DNA from: Streptomyces fulvoviolaceus
GTDB taxonomy: Bacteria; Actinomycetota; Actinomycetes; Streptomycetales; Streptomycetaceae
Direction of reading: 5' to 3'
Length of the DNA: 64,000 bases
Assembly: GCF_000718165.1 (NCBI RefSeq)
Contig: NZ_JOEY01000006.1
Location: forward strand, 124,001-188,000
Shown in pieces: positions 8,695 through 17,511 of the stretch. The notes beneath the pieces were generated by a model. The model did not search any database. It was not told where the DNA came from and saw only the letters and a program-made list of their open reading frames with translations. How positions within the stretch are numbered: position 1 is the first letter of the stretch; each line of letters begins with the position of its first letter. A program made the translations under genes and the position numbers.

Positions 8695-9459
8695 TTGCCG
8701 GAATGGCTTGTTCTCACCCTCGCGATGCTGGCCGCCTGTCTCGTGGTGGTCGTCATCACCCTCGTACGCCACCGCACGGCGGCCGTGGACGAGGACCCCA
8801 GCGACACCCCGGACGTCATCGAGTACATGACGATGTGGATCGGCGTGGTGTACGCCATCGTCCTGGGTCTCGCCATCGCGGGCGTCTGGGAGGCGCGCAG
8901 CGCCGCCCAGGACCACGTACAGGCGGAGGCCCAGGCGCTGCACGAGATCTCGGAGCGGGTCCAGGTCTACCCGGCCGACGTCCGTGACCGTATTCGGGAC
9001 GATGTCAACGCCTATGTCGGACACGTCGTGGACACCGAGTGGAAGGCGATGGCCGACCACGGCCGGGTGACCGAGCGCGGCACCGAACTTCTCGACCGGG
9101 TCCGCAAGGACGTCACCGACTACGAGCCGACGACGGACTTCCAGGCGCAGGCCTACCAGCCGCTCGTCGACCAGGTGGCCGCCGCGGACCAGGCACGCAA
9201 CGCCCGGGCGGACTCGGTCGCGCCCACCATGCCCGGCGTGGTGTGGTTCGGGCTGCTGGGCGGAGGCGTCGTCACCATCGGCATGATCTTCGCGCTGCAG
9301 ATCCGGCGTACGGCACGGGAGCTGATCCTCGCCGGACTGTTCTCCGCGCTCATCGCCTTCCTGCTGTTCCTGATCTGGGACTTCGACGCCCCCTACAGCC
9401 GCGGCATCACGGCATCGGCGGAGCCGTTCCTCGCCCTGTTCCCGGACATCGAGGGCTGA
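8695..9459 (+). CDS. DUF4239 family integral membrane protein
   Basis: A 254-residue membrane protein. The TTG start at 8695 is chosen because GGAGG lies 7 bp upstream and gives the hydrophobic N-terminus PEWLVLTLAMLAACLVVVVI. Two N-terminal helices (about 4-22 and 46-64) are followed by a soluble helical region with QAEAQALHEISERV. Two C-terminal helices follow (about 182-200 and 209-228). This matches the DUF4239 (bestrophin-like by annotation) architecture. It probably shares a transcript with the Pro-Thr-rich protein. Function is not established for the family. Confidence 0.78.
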   Translation: MPEWLVLTLAMLAACLVVVVITLVRHRTAAVDEDPSDTPDVIEYMTMWIGVVYAIVLGLAIAGVWEARSAAQDHVQAEAQALHEISERVQVYPADVRDRIRDDVNAYVGHVVDTEWKAMADHGRVTERGTELLDRVRKDVTDYEPTTDFQAQAYQPLVDQVAAADQARNARADSVAPTMPGVVWFGLLGGGVVTIGMIFALQIRRTARELILAGLFSALIAFLLFLIWDFDAPYSRGITASAEPFLALFPDIEG

Positions 9460-9680
9460 CGGCGCCTCACCTCGTCGACCTCCGGGGGATGTCTGCCACG
9501 CCGTGGCCGTCCCCCGGGTGGAGGAACGGGATCCCCTGAGCGGCCCACACGCTTGCCCCATTCGCGCGACTGCGATCGCGCGGACGCACACGTGTTCCTA
9601 GCGTTTCGATCATCGAGGTGCATTTCTGGCACAAGCGGAAAAGGTCCGCGGGCTGCTCCTCGGGGACCGGAGGATCCACC

Positions 9681-10208
9681 ATGCGCGCGATACGCGTCGC
9701 TTCGGCCGCGCTGCTGGGCGTGAGTGCCCTGACCTTCTCCGCGCCGGCCGCCGTCGCGAAGGGCGACAACAACATCACGCCCTTCGGCTTCAGCGTCCAG
9801 CCCTCGACCATCGCCGCGGGCGGACAGGTCTCCCTGTTCCTGGAGCGGGACAACGGTGGCTGCAAGGGCTCGGCGACGGTCACGGCGGCGGTCTTCGACA
9901 CGATCACCATCCCGCCCGGCAAGAGTCAGGCGACGGCCGTCGTCGACTGGGACGCGAAACCCGGCGCGGTCTACCAGGTGACGTTCGCCTGTGACGGCGT
10001 GAGCGGGTCCACGGGCCTGACCATCGCCACCGGCCGCACCACCAACCCCGCCCCGGTGAACCCGAACCGGGGCGTCCACGCGGGTGAGGGCGGCAGCTTC
10101 GCGGGGTTCGACCTCAAGGAGATCGGCCTGGGCGCCGCGTTGATCGTGGGCTCGATCGGTGCGGCGTATCACCTCTCCCGCCGCCGCACCGGCGAGGACG
10201 GCGCCTGA
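9681..10208 (+). CDS. Small secreted protein with C-terminal membrane anchor (sortase neighbour)
   Basis: A 175-residue exported protein. The ATG at 9681 follows a good GGAGG ribosome site and opens a signal peptide (MRAIRVASAALLGVSALTFS, cleavage after AVA). The mature part contains a compact, probably beta-rich domain with two cysteines (NGGCKGSATV and VTFACDGVSG). A Gly-rich linker leads to one hydrophobic helix (IGLGAALIVGSIGAAYHL) and an Arg-rich tail (SRRRTGEDGA). This is the tripartite shape of a sortase substrate, but no LPXTG/LAXTG motif is present. It resembles the convergent neighbour at 10310-10795 in layout. No known enzymatic function was recognised. Confidence 0.78.
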   Translation: MRAIRVASAALLGVSALTFSAPAAVAKGDNNITPFGFSVQPSTIAAGGQVSLFLERDNGGCKGSATVTAAVFDTITIPPGKSQATAVVDWDAKPGAVYQVTFACDGVSGSTGLTIATGRTTNPAPVNPNRGVHAGEGGSFAGFDLKEIGLGAALIVGSIGAAYHLSRRRTGEDGA

Positions 10209-10225
10209 CGCCGCCGGTGCCCCGG

Positions 10226-10272
10226 ACAGGCCTTCGCCCCGGATCCCTGAAGGGACCGGGGCGAAGGCCTGT
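10226..10272. terminator. Strong bidirectional stem-loop terminator
   Basis: An almost perfect hairpin: a 17-bp arm at 10226-10242 pairs with 10256-10272, extended after one bulged A by TCCCT/AGGGA. It lies between the convergent genes ending at 10208 and 10310, so it can serve both. Confidence 0.85.
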
Positions 10273-10309
10273 CTCACGTGCGGTCAGCCGTCTCCGAAGG
10301 GGGTGGAGA

Positions 10310-10795
10310 TCAGATGCGCCGCTCGGACCGCCGGCGCATCCAGAACACGCCACCGCCGATGACGGCCAGGCCCACGAGCCCGCCGCCGATGGCCATGTCG
10401 GTCGGGGTCGCCCCGGTGGAGCTGCTGCCGCCGATACCACCGCGGACACCGCCGATGACGGTGAAGGCGGCCGGGTTCGTCAGGGTCTTGCCGGAGCAGT
10501 TGACCGTGATGCTGTGCGAGCCGGTGCTCGCGTTGCTGTTGACCGTCGCGGTGCCCTTCGAGGTCTCGTTGGCGCCGTTGATCGGCGTCAGCGAGGTCGA
10601 CGGGAACGCGTCCGACGTCATGGTGCCGCCGCTGGGGCAGCCGTCGACCGTGACGGTCAGCTGACCGCCCCGGGCGATGACGCTGGGCAGGGCGACGATG
10701 TTGCTGGGGCTGTCCCACGCGACGGCCGCAGGGGCGGCGAGCCCGACTGCGGCGACCGCGGCACCGGCGACTGCCAGGGCACGAGAGTTACGCAT
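10310..10795 (-). CDS. Small secreted protein with C-terminal membrane anchor
   Basis: A 161-residue exported protein. The ATG at 10795 has GGAGG upstream and starts a signal peptide (MRNSRALAVAGAAVAAVGLA, cleavage near AVAW). The mature domain has two cysteines (VDGCPSGGT and TVNCSGKT) and is probably beta-rich. A Gly/Ser linker leads to a C-terminal hydrophobic helix (IGGGLVGLAVIGGGVFW) and basic tail MRRRSERRI. The layout matches the convergent 9681-10208 protein, suggesting paralogues or co-substrates of the class F sortase encoded next door. No canonical sorting motif was found. The long open frame upstream of 10795 is not coding-like. Confidence 0.78.
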   Translation of the reverse strand: MRNSRALAVAGAAVAAVGLAAPAAVAWDSPSNIVALPSVIARGGQLTVTVDGCPSGGTMTSDAFPSTSLTPINGANETSKGTATVNSNASTGSHSITVNCSGKTLTNPAAFTVIGGVRGGIGGSSSTGATPTDMAIGGGLVGLAVIGGGVFWMRRRSERRI

Positions 10796-11127
10796 GTGAT
10801 CCTCCGCGGGAGACGCCCCGGGAACGGTCCCCGGTGGATCGGCGAGAAAACGCCTCCCAGAAAGACCCTCAGATGCCGTGCGCCGACCCGCATTTCGACA
10901 ATGGTCCGTCCTGGTGAGAGGACACGCCGAGCGAAAAGCGCACAATCGGATATCACCGCAGGTCACGGACCGTCAGAAAATTCCTGTTGACGGCAACTCG
11001 GATGGCGCACCAAAGGGATTCGGGGCCACCCGTTCGCGTCTGCCCCGTCGCCGGTTTCACGCGCGGGACTTAGCGTTCTCGTATGCGCGAATGACGTGGC
11101 GACGGCCGCGTCGAGAGGGGAAAACGA
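10796..11127. other. Divergent intergenic region between anchored protein and sortase
   Basis: 332 bp separating two divergent starts. It probably holds both promoters. A TTGACG hexamer at about 10985 is a possible -35 element for the sortase side, but no convincing -10 was identified. No gene is supported here. Confidence 0.4.
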
Positions 11128-11799
11128 ATGTCTGCGTCCGAGCTGGCCGGGCTGGCCGAAGAGGAGGAGCGGCGGAGGAAGCGCGCTCCTTGGGGCGTGA
11201 TAGCGCTTGTTCTGCTGACCGGCCTCGCGCTCATTCGGAATGGCTCGGGGGAGTTCGACGTCGGTCCCCCGCAGCCCGCGTCGGCCGCCGCGGCCGACAG
11301 CCGGGTGGCCGGCGGCACCTTCGGCAACTCCGCCAGGCCACTGCCGTACTCGGTGCCCGACCGGGTCGCCATTCCCGCGATCCAGGTCGACGCGCCGCTC
11401 ATGCCGGTCGGCCTGGACGCGGACGGCTGGGTCGGCGCACCACCGCCGGAGGACCCGAACCTGGCCGGCTGGTTCACGGGTGCCGTCTCCCCCGGTGAGA
11501 AGGGCACCGCCGTCGTCGTCGGCCATGTCGACAACCAGCGGGGCCCCGCCGTGTTCTACGGACTCGGGGCCCTGAAGAAGGGAAATCGCGTCGAGGTCGG
11601 GCGCAAGGACGGAAAGACCGCTGTCTTCGAGATCTACGGCATCGAGGTCTTCGAGAAGAACAACTTCCCCGGCGACCGCGTCTACGGTTCCAAGGGCACC
11701 CCCGAATTGCGGGTCATCACCTGCGGGGGCGGTTTTTCCAAGCAGAACGGCTACGCCGGGAACGTCGTCGCCTTCGCCCGCCTGGTCGAGGTCCGCTGA
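11128..11799 (+). CDS. Class F sortase
   Basis: A 223-residue membrane-anchored transpeptidase. A basic cytoplasmic N-terminus (EEERRRKRAP) precedes one hydrophobic segment (about 22-37), then the sortase beta-barrel. The catalytic His is in VVVGHVDN (His133) and the catalytic Cys in LRVITCGG (Cys199). These flanks are typical of actinobacterial class F enzymes. The usual catalytic Arg near the final strand is not obvious: the position often written YRxN reads GYAGN. An AGGGGAAA ribosome site precedes the ATG. Two tripartite secreted proteins next door are candidate substrates. Confidence 0.87.
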   Translation: MSASELAGLAEEEERRRKRAPWGVIALVLLTGLALIRNGSGEFDVGPPQPASAAAADSRVAGGTFGNSARPLPYSVPDRVAIPAIQVDAPLMPVGLDADGWVGAPPPEDPNLAGWFTGAVSPGEKGTAVVVGHVDNQRGPAVFYGLGALKKGNRVEVGRKDGKTAVFEIYGIEVFEKNNFPGDRVYGSKGTPELRVITCGGGFSKQNGYAGNVVAFARLVEVR

Positions 11800-11829
11800 G
11801 CGTTCCCCGACCCGGCGGGCGGCATCCGG

Positions 11830-12690
11830 TCAGGCGTATTGCCGTCGCGGGACGGTGATGTGGTAGCCGGAATCGAGGAGCTGCGGCAGATAGCCGCGCA
11901 GCGCCCGGACACTCTGGGAGCGGTCGCCCCCGGCGTCGTGCGAGAGCACCACGACGCCGGGGGCGGCGCCGTTCTCCACCCGGCCGACGATGGTGCGGGC
12001 GGCGGGGGCGGTCCAGTCGAGGGTGTCGACCGTCCAGGCGAGCGGCTCCATGCCGAGTTCGGCGCCGAGCTGGAAGGCCGCGCGGTTCCAGGCCCCGTAG
12101 GGCGCGCGGAACCAGCGGGGGCGTTCGCCGTAGGACTCCTCGATGACGTCGCAGGTGCGTTCCATCTCGGAGCGGATCCGGGCGCGGGTCAGCCGGGTGA
12201 GCAGGGGATGGGACCATGTGTGGTTGCCGACGACGTGCCCCTCGTCGGCCATCCGGGCCAGCAGGTCCCGGTTGTCGACGGCCATCTCGCCGCACACGAA
12301 GAACATCGCGCGTACGTCGTACTCGGCAAGGGTGTCCAGGATGTGCGGGGTGTAGCGGGGGTCCGGGCCGTCGTCGAAGGTCAGCACCATGGTCCGGCCG
12401 CGGCCGGACATGCGCAGGAACGGCTCGTGCCGCACGAGGGTCCGGGCGGGCGCGGCCCGTGGCGGGCCGTATCCGGTCAGGGGCTGGAGGCGGTAGGCGG
12501 AGGGCTTGAGCGCGCGGTGCGCCTGGGGGCCGGCGGCGGGGGCTGCGGCCTTGACCGGCTCGCCGCCCGAGCCCACCGCGAGCACACCGGCCGTGCCGGC
12601 CGCTCCGGCGACGGCGGCACCCGCGAGGAGGACCCGGCGCCGCGTGAGCATCGCCGACGACAGCCGTGTGAACAACTGATCCTTCGTCAT
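11830..12690 (-). CDS. Secreted polysaccharide deacetylase (NodB domain, CE4)
   Basis: A 286-residue exported hydrolase removing acetyl groups from N-acetylated polysaccharide such as peptidoglycan or chitin fragments. The N-terminus has a twin-arginine-like signal (LTRRRVLLAGAAVAG). The NodB domain carries the CE4 motifs in order: TFDDGPD (catalytic base and metal Asp), GNHTWSHP (metal His pair H-x3-H), RAPYG, DTLDW and VVLSHDAGG. All key residues are present, so activity is likely. It ends 31 bp from the convergent sortase gene. Substrate specificity is not deducible. Confidence 0.9.
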   Translation of the reverse strand: MTKDQLFTRLSSAMLTRRRVLLAGAAVAGAAGTAGVLAVGSGGEPVKAAAPAAGPQAHRALKPSAYRLQPLTGYGPPRAAPARTLVRHEPFLRMSGRGRTMVLTFDDGPDPRYTPHILDTLAEYDVRAMFFVCGEMAVDNRDLLARMADEGHVVGNHTWSHPLLTRLTRARIRSEMERTCDVIEESYGERPRWFRAPYGAWNRAAFQLGAELGMEPLAWTVDTLDWTAPAARTIVGRVENGAAPGVVVLSHDAGGDRSQSVRALRGYLPQLLDSGYHITVPRRQYA

Positions 12691-12769
12691 GACTCATCAG
12701 TCGCCCGGGCGACGACCGACGCACCACAACAACACCGGAGCGGCGGCAGGAATCCACCCGCCCGGCCTA

Positions 12770-12782
12770 TGACGGACCGTCA
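12770..12782. repeat. 13-bp palindrome overlapping the lysX stop codon
   Basis: TGACGGACCGTCA is a perfect 6+1+6 palindrome whose minus-strand TGA is the stop codon of lysX. A second copy differing only in the central base lies at 46569-46581, also overlapping a stop codon. Confidence 0.6.
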
Positions 12783-15700
12783 GCGGCGGCGCACCAGGGG
12801 GAACGGCAAGGTCTCACGGATCGTCAGGCCGGTGAGGAACATGACCAGCCGGTCGACGCCGATACCGAGACCTCCGGTGGGCGGCATGGCGTACTCGAGG
12901 GCATCGAGGAAGTCCTCGTCGAGTTCCATCGCCTCCGGGTCTCCCCCGGCGGCCAGCAGGGACTGGGCGGTGAGGCGGCGGCGCTGTTCGACGGGGTCGG
13001 TGAGCTCGGAGTAGGCGGTGCCGAGTTCGGTGCCGAAGGCGACGAGGTCCCAGCGTTCGGCCAGCCTTGGGTCGGCGCGGTGCTGCCGGGTCAGCGGGGA
13101 GACGTCGGTCGGGAAGTCCTTGTAGAAGGTGGGCAGCTCGGTCCTCTCCTCGACGAGGCGCTCGTACATTTCGAGTACGACGTCGCCGCGGCCGTCGTCG
13201 GCGGTGTACGGCACGCCCGCGCGGTCGCACAGCCGGTGCAGCTCCGACGGGGCCGTGTCGGCGTCGACCTCCTCCCCCAGCGCCTCGGAGATCGCGCCGT
13301 AGACCGTCTTGACCGGCCACGGCCCCGAGATGTCGTACTCCTTGCCCTCCTTGCGGGCGACGGGCGAGCCGAAGGCGGCACTCGCGGCGCCCTGGATGAG
13401 TTCGCGGGTGAGGTCGAGCATGACGTCGTAGTCGGCGAAGGCCTGGTAGGCCTCGAGCATCGTGAACTCGGGGTTGTGCTTGTAGGAGACGCCCTCGTTG
13501 CGGAAGGTGCGGCCCATCTCGAAGACCTTCTCCAGGCCGCCGACGCACAGCCGCTTCAGGTACAGCTCGGGGGCGATGCGCAGGTAGAGGTCGAGGTCGT
13601 AGGCGTTGATGTGGGTGGTGAAGGGCCGGGCGTTGGCGCCGCCGTGGATCTGCTGGAGCATCGGGGTCTCGACCTCCAGGTAGCCGCGCTCCAGGAGGCC
13701 CTGGCGCAGGGCCTGTACGGCGGTGGAGCGGGCGCGGACCACCTCGCGCGCGTCGGGGCTCGCGACCAGGTCGAGATAGCGCATGCGGACCTTGGCCTCG
13801 GGGTCGGTCAGGCCCCGGCGCTTGTCGGGGAGCGGGCGCAGGCACTTGCCGAGGAGCTGCCAGGAGGTGACGAAGACGGTGGGTTCACCCTTGTCGCTCA
13901 CGCCCGCCAGGCCGGTGGCCGTGATGTGGTCGCCGATGTCGGTGTCGGTGGTGAAGCGGTCCAGTGCGGGACCGGTTCGCTCGCGGGTGAGGGCGAGTTG
14001 ACGGTCTCCGGACCAGTCGCGCAGTTTCACGAAGACGATGCCGCCGAAGTCGCGCACGAGCATGACCCGGCCCGCGACGGTGACCTGTTCGCCCTCGCTG
14101 ACCTCGGCGAGGGTGTGGGTGCGCGGCGGGATGCCGACCGGGTAGGGGTCGGTGCCCTCCGCGCGCAGCCGTTCCAGCTTGCGATGCCGGATGCGGACCT
14201 GTTCGGGCAGGTCCGCATCCGGCGCGCCGGTCCCGGCCTCGTCCCCTCCGTCGAGGCCGAGCGCCGACAGCGACGGCAGGCCCTCGGTGGTGGCCGGCCG
14301 CGGTCCGCCCCTCGGGTGCCCCTTTCCCCAGAGTTTGCGCAACGACGGTACGGAGACGAAGCCTTCGGCGATTCCGGAGGCGAGGCCGATGCGGGCGAGG
14401 GCGCCGGTCTCGCCGTAGCAGAGGAAGCGCGGGTACCACTCGGGGCGGTACTTGGCGTTGGAGCGGTACAGGGCCTCCAGCTGCCACCACCGGGAGAAGA
14501 AGAGAAGCAGCCGCCGCCAGAGTCGGAGCACCGGTCCGGCGCCGATGCGGGCGCCCTCCTCGAAGGCCGAGCGGAAGACGGCGAAGTTCAGCGAGATCCT
14601 GCGGATGCCCGACTTCGGTGCGGCCACGCACAGTTCGGCGACCATGAACTCCATGACGCCGTTGGGGGCACTGCGGTCACGGCGCATCAGGTCGAGGGAG
14701 ACTCCGTCCCTGCCCCAGGGCACGAAGGAGAGCAGGGCGAGGAGCCGGCCGTCCTCGCCCAGTGCCTCTACGAGGAGGCAGTCGCCGTCGGCCGGGTCGC
14801 CGAGGCGGTCGAGGGCCATGGAGAAGCCGCGTTCGGTCTCGGTGTCGCGCCAGGCATCGGCCTTGTCGACGACCTCCTCCATCTCCTCGTCGGTGAGGGT
14901 GGCGTGGCGGCGGATGCGGCAGTGGGCGCCGGTGCGGCGGACGCGGTGCACGGCCTGCCGGGCCACGCGCATGTCGCGGCCGTCGAGGTCGAAGTCGGGC
15001 ACCTGCAGGATGGCCTCGTCGCCGAGTTGGAGGGCGCCGAGTCCGGCGCGGGCGAAGGCCTTGGCGCCGTCCTCGGAGGCGCCCATAGCGGCGGGCGCCC
15101 AACCGTGCCGGCGGGCCGCCTCCAGCCAGGCGGCGATGGCGTGCGGCCAGGCCTCCCGGTCGCCCACCGGGTCGCCGCTGGCGAGGCAGACGCCGGCCTC
15201 GACGCGGTAGGTGACGGCGCCCTTGCCGCTGGGCGAGAAGACGACGGCCTTGTCGCGGCGGGTCGCGAAGTAGCCGAGGGAGTCCTGGTCGCCGTACGCC
15301 TTGAGGAGGGCGCGGATGCGGGCCTCCTCGTCGTCGTGCAGGGCCGCTTCCATGCGCTGCGAACGAAACAGGGTGGTGGCCGCGTTCAGCAGGGCGAGGG
15401 CGCCGAAGAGGCCGAGCAGAAAGAACAGGGCGCGGGGCGGGCGGCCGTCGAAGGAGCCGCCGGAGACCAGGCCGCCGCACACCCGGTCGGCGGCCCATGC
15501 CAGGCGCTGGCCGCGCGGCAGTGTGCCGGGGAACAGTTCGACGAGCCCCCAGCCGGCCAGGATCCCCGCGACGAGGCCGGCGAACAGGACGAGTACGGCC
15601 CGCCGTACGGCCGCGCGGCGCGAGGCGGCGTAGAACTCCCGTCGGGCCACGATCAGCAGGACGAGGGCGAGGGCGCACACGATGAGGGACGGAAGGGAGT

Positions 15701-16058
15701 CGGCGTACAGGCCGAGGGCCACGCCGAGGGCGTCCGTCAGGACCAGCAGGCCCAGATAGACGACCACCAGCCACCAGGCGACCTTCTTGCGGGCGGCCGT
15801 CGCGGCGGCGAGCAGGAACAGGAAGACGGCGTAGGCGAGGTTGGCGCTGACGGGTACGAGGACCTGGTCGAGGAGGTCGACGACCGGGCGCAGCAGGCGG
15901 CGCAGCGGCGGGATGAGCGCCAGCAGCACGCAGAGCAGTCCGAGGGCGCCGAAGAAGGTCGCGAAGCCCTCCGGCACCCTGCTCAGTGGCCCGTTCCCGG
16001 GCGGCCGTATCGGGCCCGCGGTGTCCTTGTCCCGGGCTGCCTCCACGGTGGCACTCAT
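12780..16058 (-). CDS. lysX: Bifunctional lysylphosphatidylglycerol synthetase / lysyl-tRNA synthetase LysX
   Basis: A 1092-residue fusion. Residues about 30-235 hold a multi-helix membrane region. Residues about 240-600 form the DUF2156/MprF-type aminoacyl-phosphatidylglycerol synthase domain ([39 protein letters not shown]). From about 620 an OB-fold anticodon-binding domain and a class II lysyl-tRNA synthetase core follow, with motif 2 in [12 protein letters not shown] and motif 3 in [11 protein letters not shown]. It charges tRNA-Lys and transfers lysine to phosphatidylglycerol, lowering membrane negative charge and giving resistance to cationic peptides. The length matches actinobacterial LysX. 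No operon partner is evident. Confidence 0.95.
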   Translation of the reverse strand: MSATVEAARDKDTAGPIRPPGNGPLSRVPEGFATFFGALGLLCVLLALIPPLRRLLRPVVDLLDQVLVPVSANLAYAVFLFLLAAATAARKKVAWWLVVVYLGLLVLTDALGVALGLYADSLPSLIVCALALVLLIVARREFYAASRRAAVRRAVLVLFAGLVAGILAGWGLVELFPGTLPRGQRLAWAADRVCGGLVSGGSFDGRPPRALFFLLGLFGALALLNAATTLFRSQRMEAALHDDEEARIRALLKAYGDQDSLGYFATRRDKAVVFSPSGKGAVTYRVEAGVCLASGDPVGDREAWPHAIAAWLEAARRHGWAPAAMGASEDGAKAFARAGLGALQLGDEAILQVPDFDLDGRDMRVARQAVHRVRRTGAHCRIRRHATLTDEEMEEVVDKADAWRDTETERGFSMALDRLGDPADGDCLLVEALGEDGRLLALLSFVPWGRDGVSLDLMRRDRSAPNGVMEFMVAELCVAAPKSGIRRISLNFAVFRSAFEEGARIGAGPVLRLWRRLLLFFSRWWQLEALYRSNAKYRPEWYPRFLCYGETGALARIGLASGIAEGFVSVPSLRKLWGKGHPRGGPRPATTEGLPSLSALGLDGGDEAGTGAPDADLPEQVRIRHRKLERLRAEGTDPYPVGIPPRTHTLAEVSEGEQVTVAGRVMLVRDFGGIVFVKLRDWSGDRQLALTRERTGPALDRFTTDTDIGDHITATGLAGVSDKGEPTVFVTSWQLLGKCLRPLPDKRRGLTDPEAKVRMRYLDLVASPDAREVVRARSTAVQALRQGLLERGYLEVETPMLQQIHGGANARPFTTHINAYDLDLYLRIAPELYLKRLCVGGLEKVFEMGRTFRNEGVSYKHNPEFTMLEAYQAFADYDVMLDLTRELIQGAASAAFGSPVARKEGKEYDISGPWPVKTVYGAISEALGEEVDADTAPSELHRLCDRAGVPYTADDGRGDVVLEMYERLVEERTELPTFYKDFPTDVSPLTRQHRADPRLAERWDLVAFGTELGTAYSELTDPVEQRRRLTAQSLLAAGGDPEAMELDEDFLDALEYAMPPTGGLGIGVDRLVMFLTGLTIRETLPFPLVRRR

Positions 16059-16147
16059 GTTCCGACTGTAGGAACACCCCGGCCGCCCCGCCCGTCGAGA
16101 AGTCCCGCATGGCTTCGGGACCTGCGGTTTCCGATAGCCTCGCAGCC

Positions 16148-16609
16148 GTGACGGAACAGCACTCGCACCAGTTCGAGCGGGGCACGGACGGGCCCAAGGT
16201 CATCGTGGTCGGCGTGGACGGCTCCGACTCCTCCCTTCGCGCAGCGGCATATGCCGGTGGCCTGGCCCGCCGCCAGCGCGCGCTGCTCGCGGTCGTGTAC
16301 GTGCAGCCGGTGCTCGCGGCGGGCGCGGCGCTAGGGGCCCCGGTCGCGGAGACGACCGACGAGATCGCCGAGGACCTCGTCGCCCAGATCCGGGACGCGA
16401 CCGAGCGGACCAGGGGGATATTCGATGTGCGCTGGGAGTTCCACACCTTCCGCGGCGATCCCTACAACGGGCTGGTGAAGGCGGCGGACCAGCTGAAGGC
16501 CGACGCGGTGGTCGTGGGCGCCTCGGAGCAGGCCGGCCACCGGATCGTCGGTTCCGTCGCGATCCGCTTGGTGAAGGCGGGGCGGTGGCCGGTGACGGTG
16601 GTGCCGTAG
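16148..16609 (+). CDS. Universal stress protein (single UspA domain)
   Basis: A 153-residue cytosolic UspA-fold protein. [17 protein letters not shown] opens the domain with the conserved Asp, and [21 protein letters not shown] is at the nucleotide-binding loop. That loop departs from the ATP-binding consensus G-x2-G-x9-G-S/T (GASE instead of GxxG), so ATP binding is doubtful. The GTG at 16148 is preferred to longer upstream frames that would run into the lysX promoter. It is convergent with the hydrolase gene 17 bp downstream. Confidence 0.87.
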   Translation: MTEQHSHQFERGTDGPKVIVVGVDGSDSSLRAAAYAGGLARRQRALLAVVYVQPVLAAGAALGAPVAETTDEIAEDLVAQIRDATERTRGIFDVRWEFHTFRGDPYNGLVKAADQLKADAVVVGASEQAGHRIVGSVAIRLVKAGRWPVTVVP

Positions 16610-16626
16610 GCGGCTTCGACGAGGCG

Positions 16627-17454
16627 TCAGAGGCCGCGGAGGAAGTCCAGCAGGATCTCGTTGAAGGCTCCGGGCTTCTCCAGGTTCGGGAAGTGGCCGG
16701 TGTCCTCGATCGTCACGGAGCGACCGTTCGGGACGGTCCGGACGAGGCGTTCGGCCATTCCGATGCCGTCGGCCGCGTCGAGCGAGCCGTGGATGGCGAG
16801 GACGGGCACGTCGAGCTTCGGCACCCTGCTCCAGGGATCGGCAAGGGGCACGTACCAGTCGGTCTCGCCGACCGTGTGCTTGGAGACGGTGTGTGTCGCC
16901 ATGTCCCGCATCCGCCGCACCGCCTCGGGGTCGACCTCGGCCACGGTGCGGTGCGGTCCGGCCACGTTCTTGGCGAAGGCCTCGATCCAGCCGGCGACGT
17001 CACCGGCGGCCAGCATGCGGGCCGACTCGCCCGCCCGCTCCAGCGTCCACGGGTCGGTGTGCTCGAAGGCGCTGGTTCCGCCCCCGCAGACGGCCACCGC
17101 CCGGACCAGCCCGGGGTGTTCCAGTGCGGTGTCGGTCGCGACCGCCGCGCCCATGCACAGACCGACGAGGACCGCGGGCCCGGCGTCGAGGTGGCGCAGC
17201 AGGCCGCCGAGGTCGTCGGCCCAGCGGAACGGCCTGCTCGCATTGGCGGAGAAGCCGTGGCCGCGCACGTCGGGCGCGATGACGCGGTAGCCGGCGGCGG
17301 CCAGGGCCGGTATCTGGTCGTCGAAGATCCGGTGGTCGACGTATCCGGGGTGCACCAGGACCACGAGGTCCCCGGCGCCGGTGTCGCGGTAGGCGAGGTC
17401 GCCGTCAGTGGAGGCGAAGAAACGCAGATCCGAAGCTGTCGTCGCTGTCATCAT
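16627..17454 (-). CDS. Alpha/beta hydrolase
   Basis: A 275-residue alpha/beta-fold hydrolase. The nucleophile elbow is GLCMGAA (Ser replaced by Cys in G-x-C-x-G), with the oxyanion motif LVHPGYVDHR, an acid in AIHGSLDAAD, and the catalytic His in DTGHFPNLEKP. A Cys nucleophile is seen in dienelactone hydrolases and some variants, so the substrate may be a lactone or activated ester rather than a simple ester. It is divergent from a MarR regulator, and an operator copy overlaps its start codon. Either of two adjacent ATGs (17454 or 17451) may be used. Longer open frames upstream run through the operators and are not coding. Confidence 0.85.
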   Translation of the reverse strand: MMTATTASDLRFFASTDGDLAYRDTGAGDLVVLVHPGYVDHRIFDDQIPALAAAGYRVIAPDVRGHGFSANASRPFRWADDLGGLLRHLDAGPAVLVGLCMGAAVATDTALEHPGLVRAVAVCGGGTSAFEHTDPWTLERAGESARMLAAGDVAGWIEAFAKNVAGPHRTVAEVDPEAVRRMRDMATHTVSKHTVGETDWYVPLADPWSRVPKLDVPVLAIHGSLDAADGIGMAERLVRTVPNGRSVTIEDTGHFPNLEKPGAFNEILLDFLRGL

Positions 17455-17501
17455 GACAACCAAGGTGTCATCTTCGAACGAATTTGACAACCACGGTGTC
17501 A
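17454..17501. promoter_or_regulatory. Twin MarR-type operators in the hydrolase/marR divergon
   Basis: Two copies of the 17-mer TGACAACCAMGGTGTCA at 17454-17470 and 17485-17501 differ at one base and are 31 bp apart, about three helical turns. Each is an imperfect palindrome with TGACA/TGTCA arms. The first overlaps the hydrolase start codon and the second ends 10 bp before the marR GTG, so binding would block both genes. Confidence 0.75.
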
Positions 17502-17511
17502 TGATGGCCGG

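Noticed and set aside
9681-10795. LPXTG or LAXTG sorting motifs in the two proteins beside the sortase
   Set aside because: Neither protein contains the motif or a close variant before its C-terminal helix.
13080-16151. A very long rightward frame (about 1000 codons) opposite lysX
   Set aside because: It is the antisense shadow of lysX, a consequence of extreme GC third-position bias; its translation lacks any domain and lysX is unmistakable.
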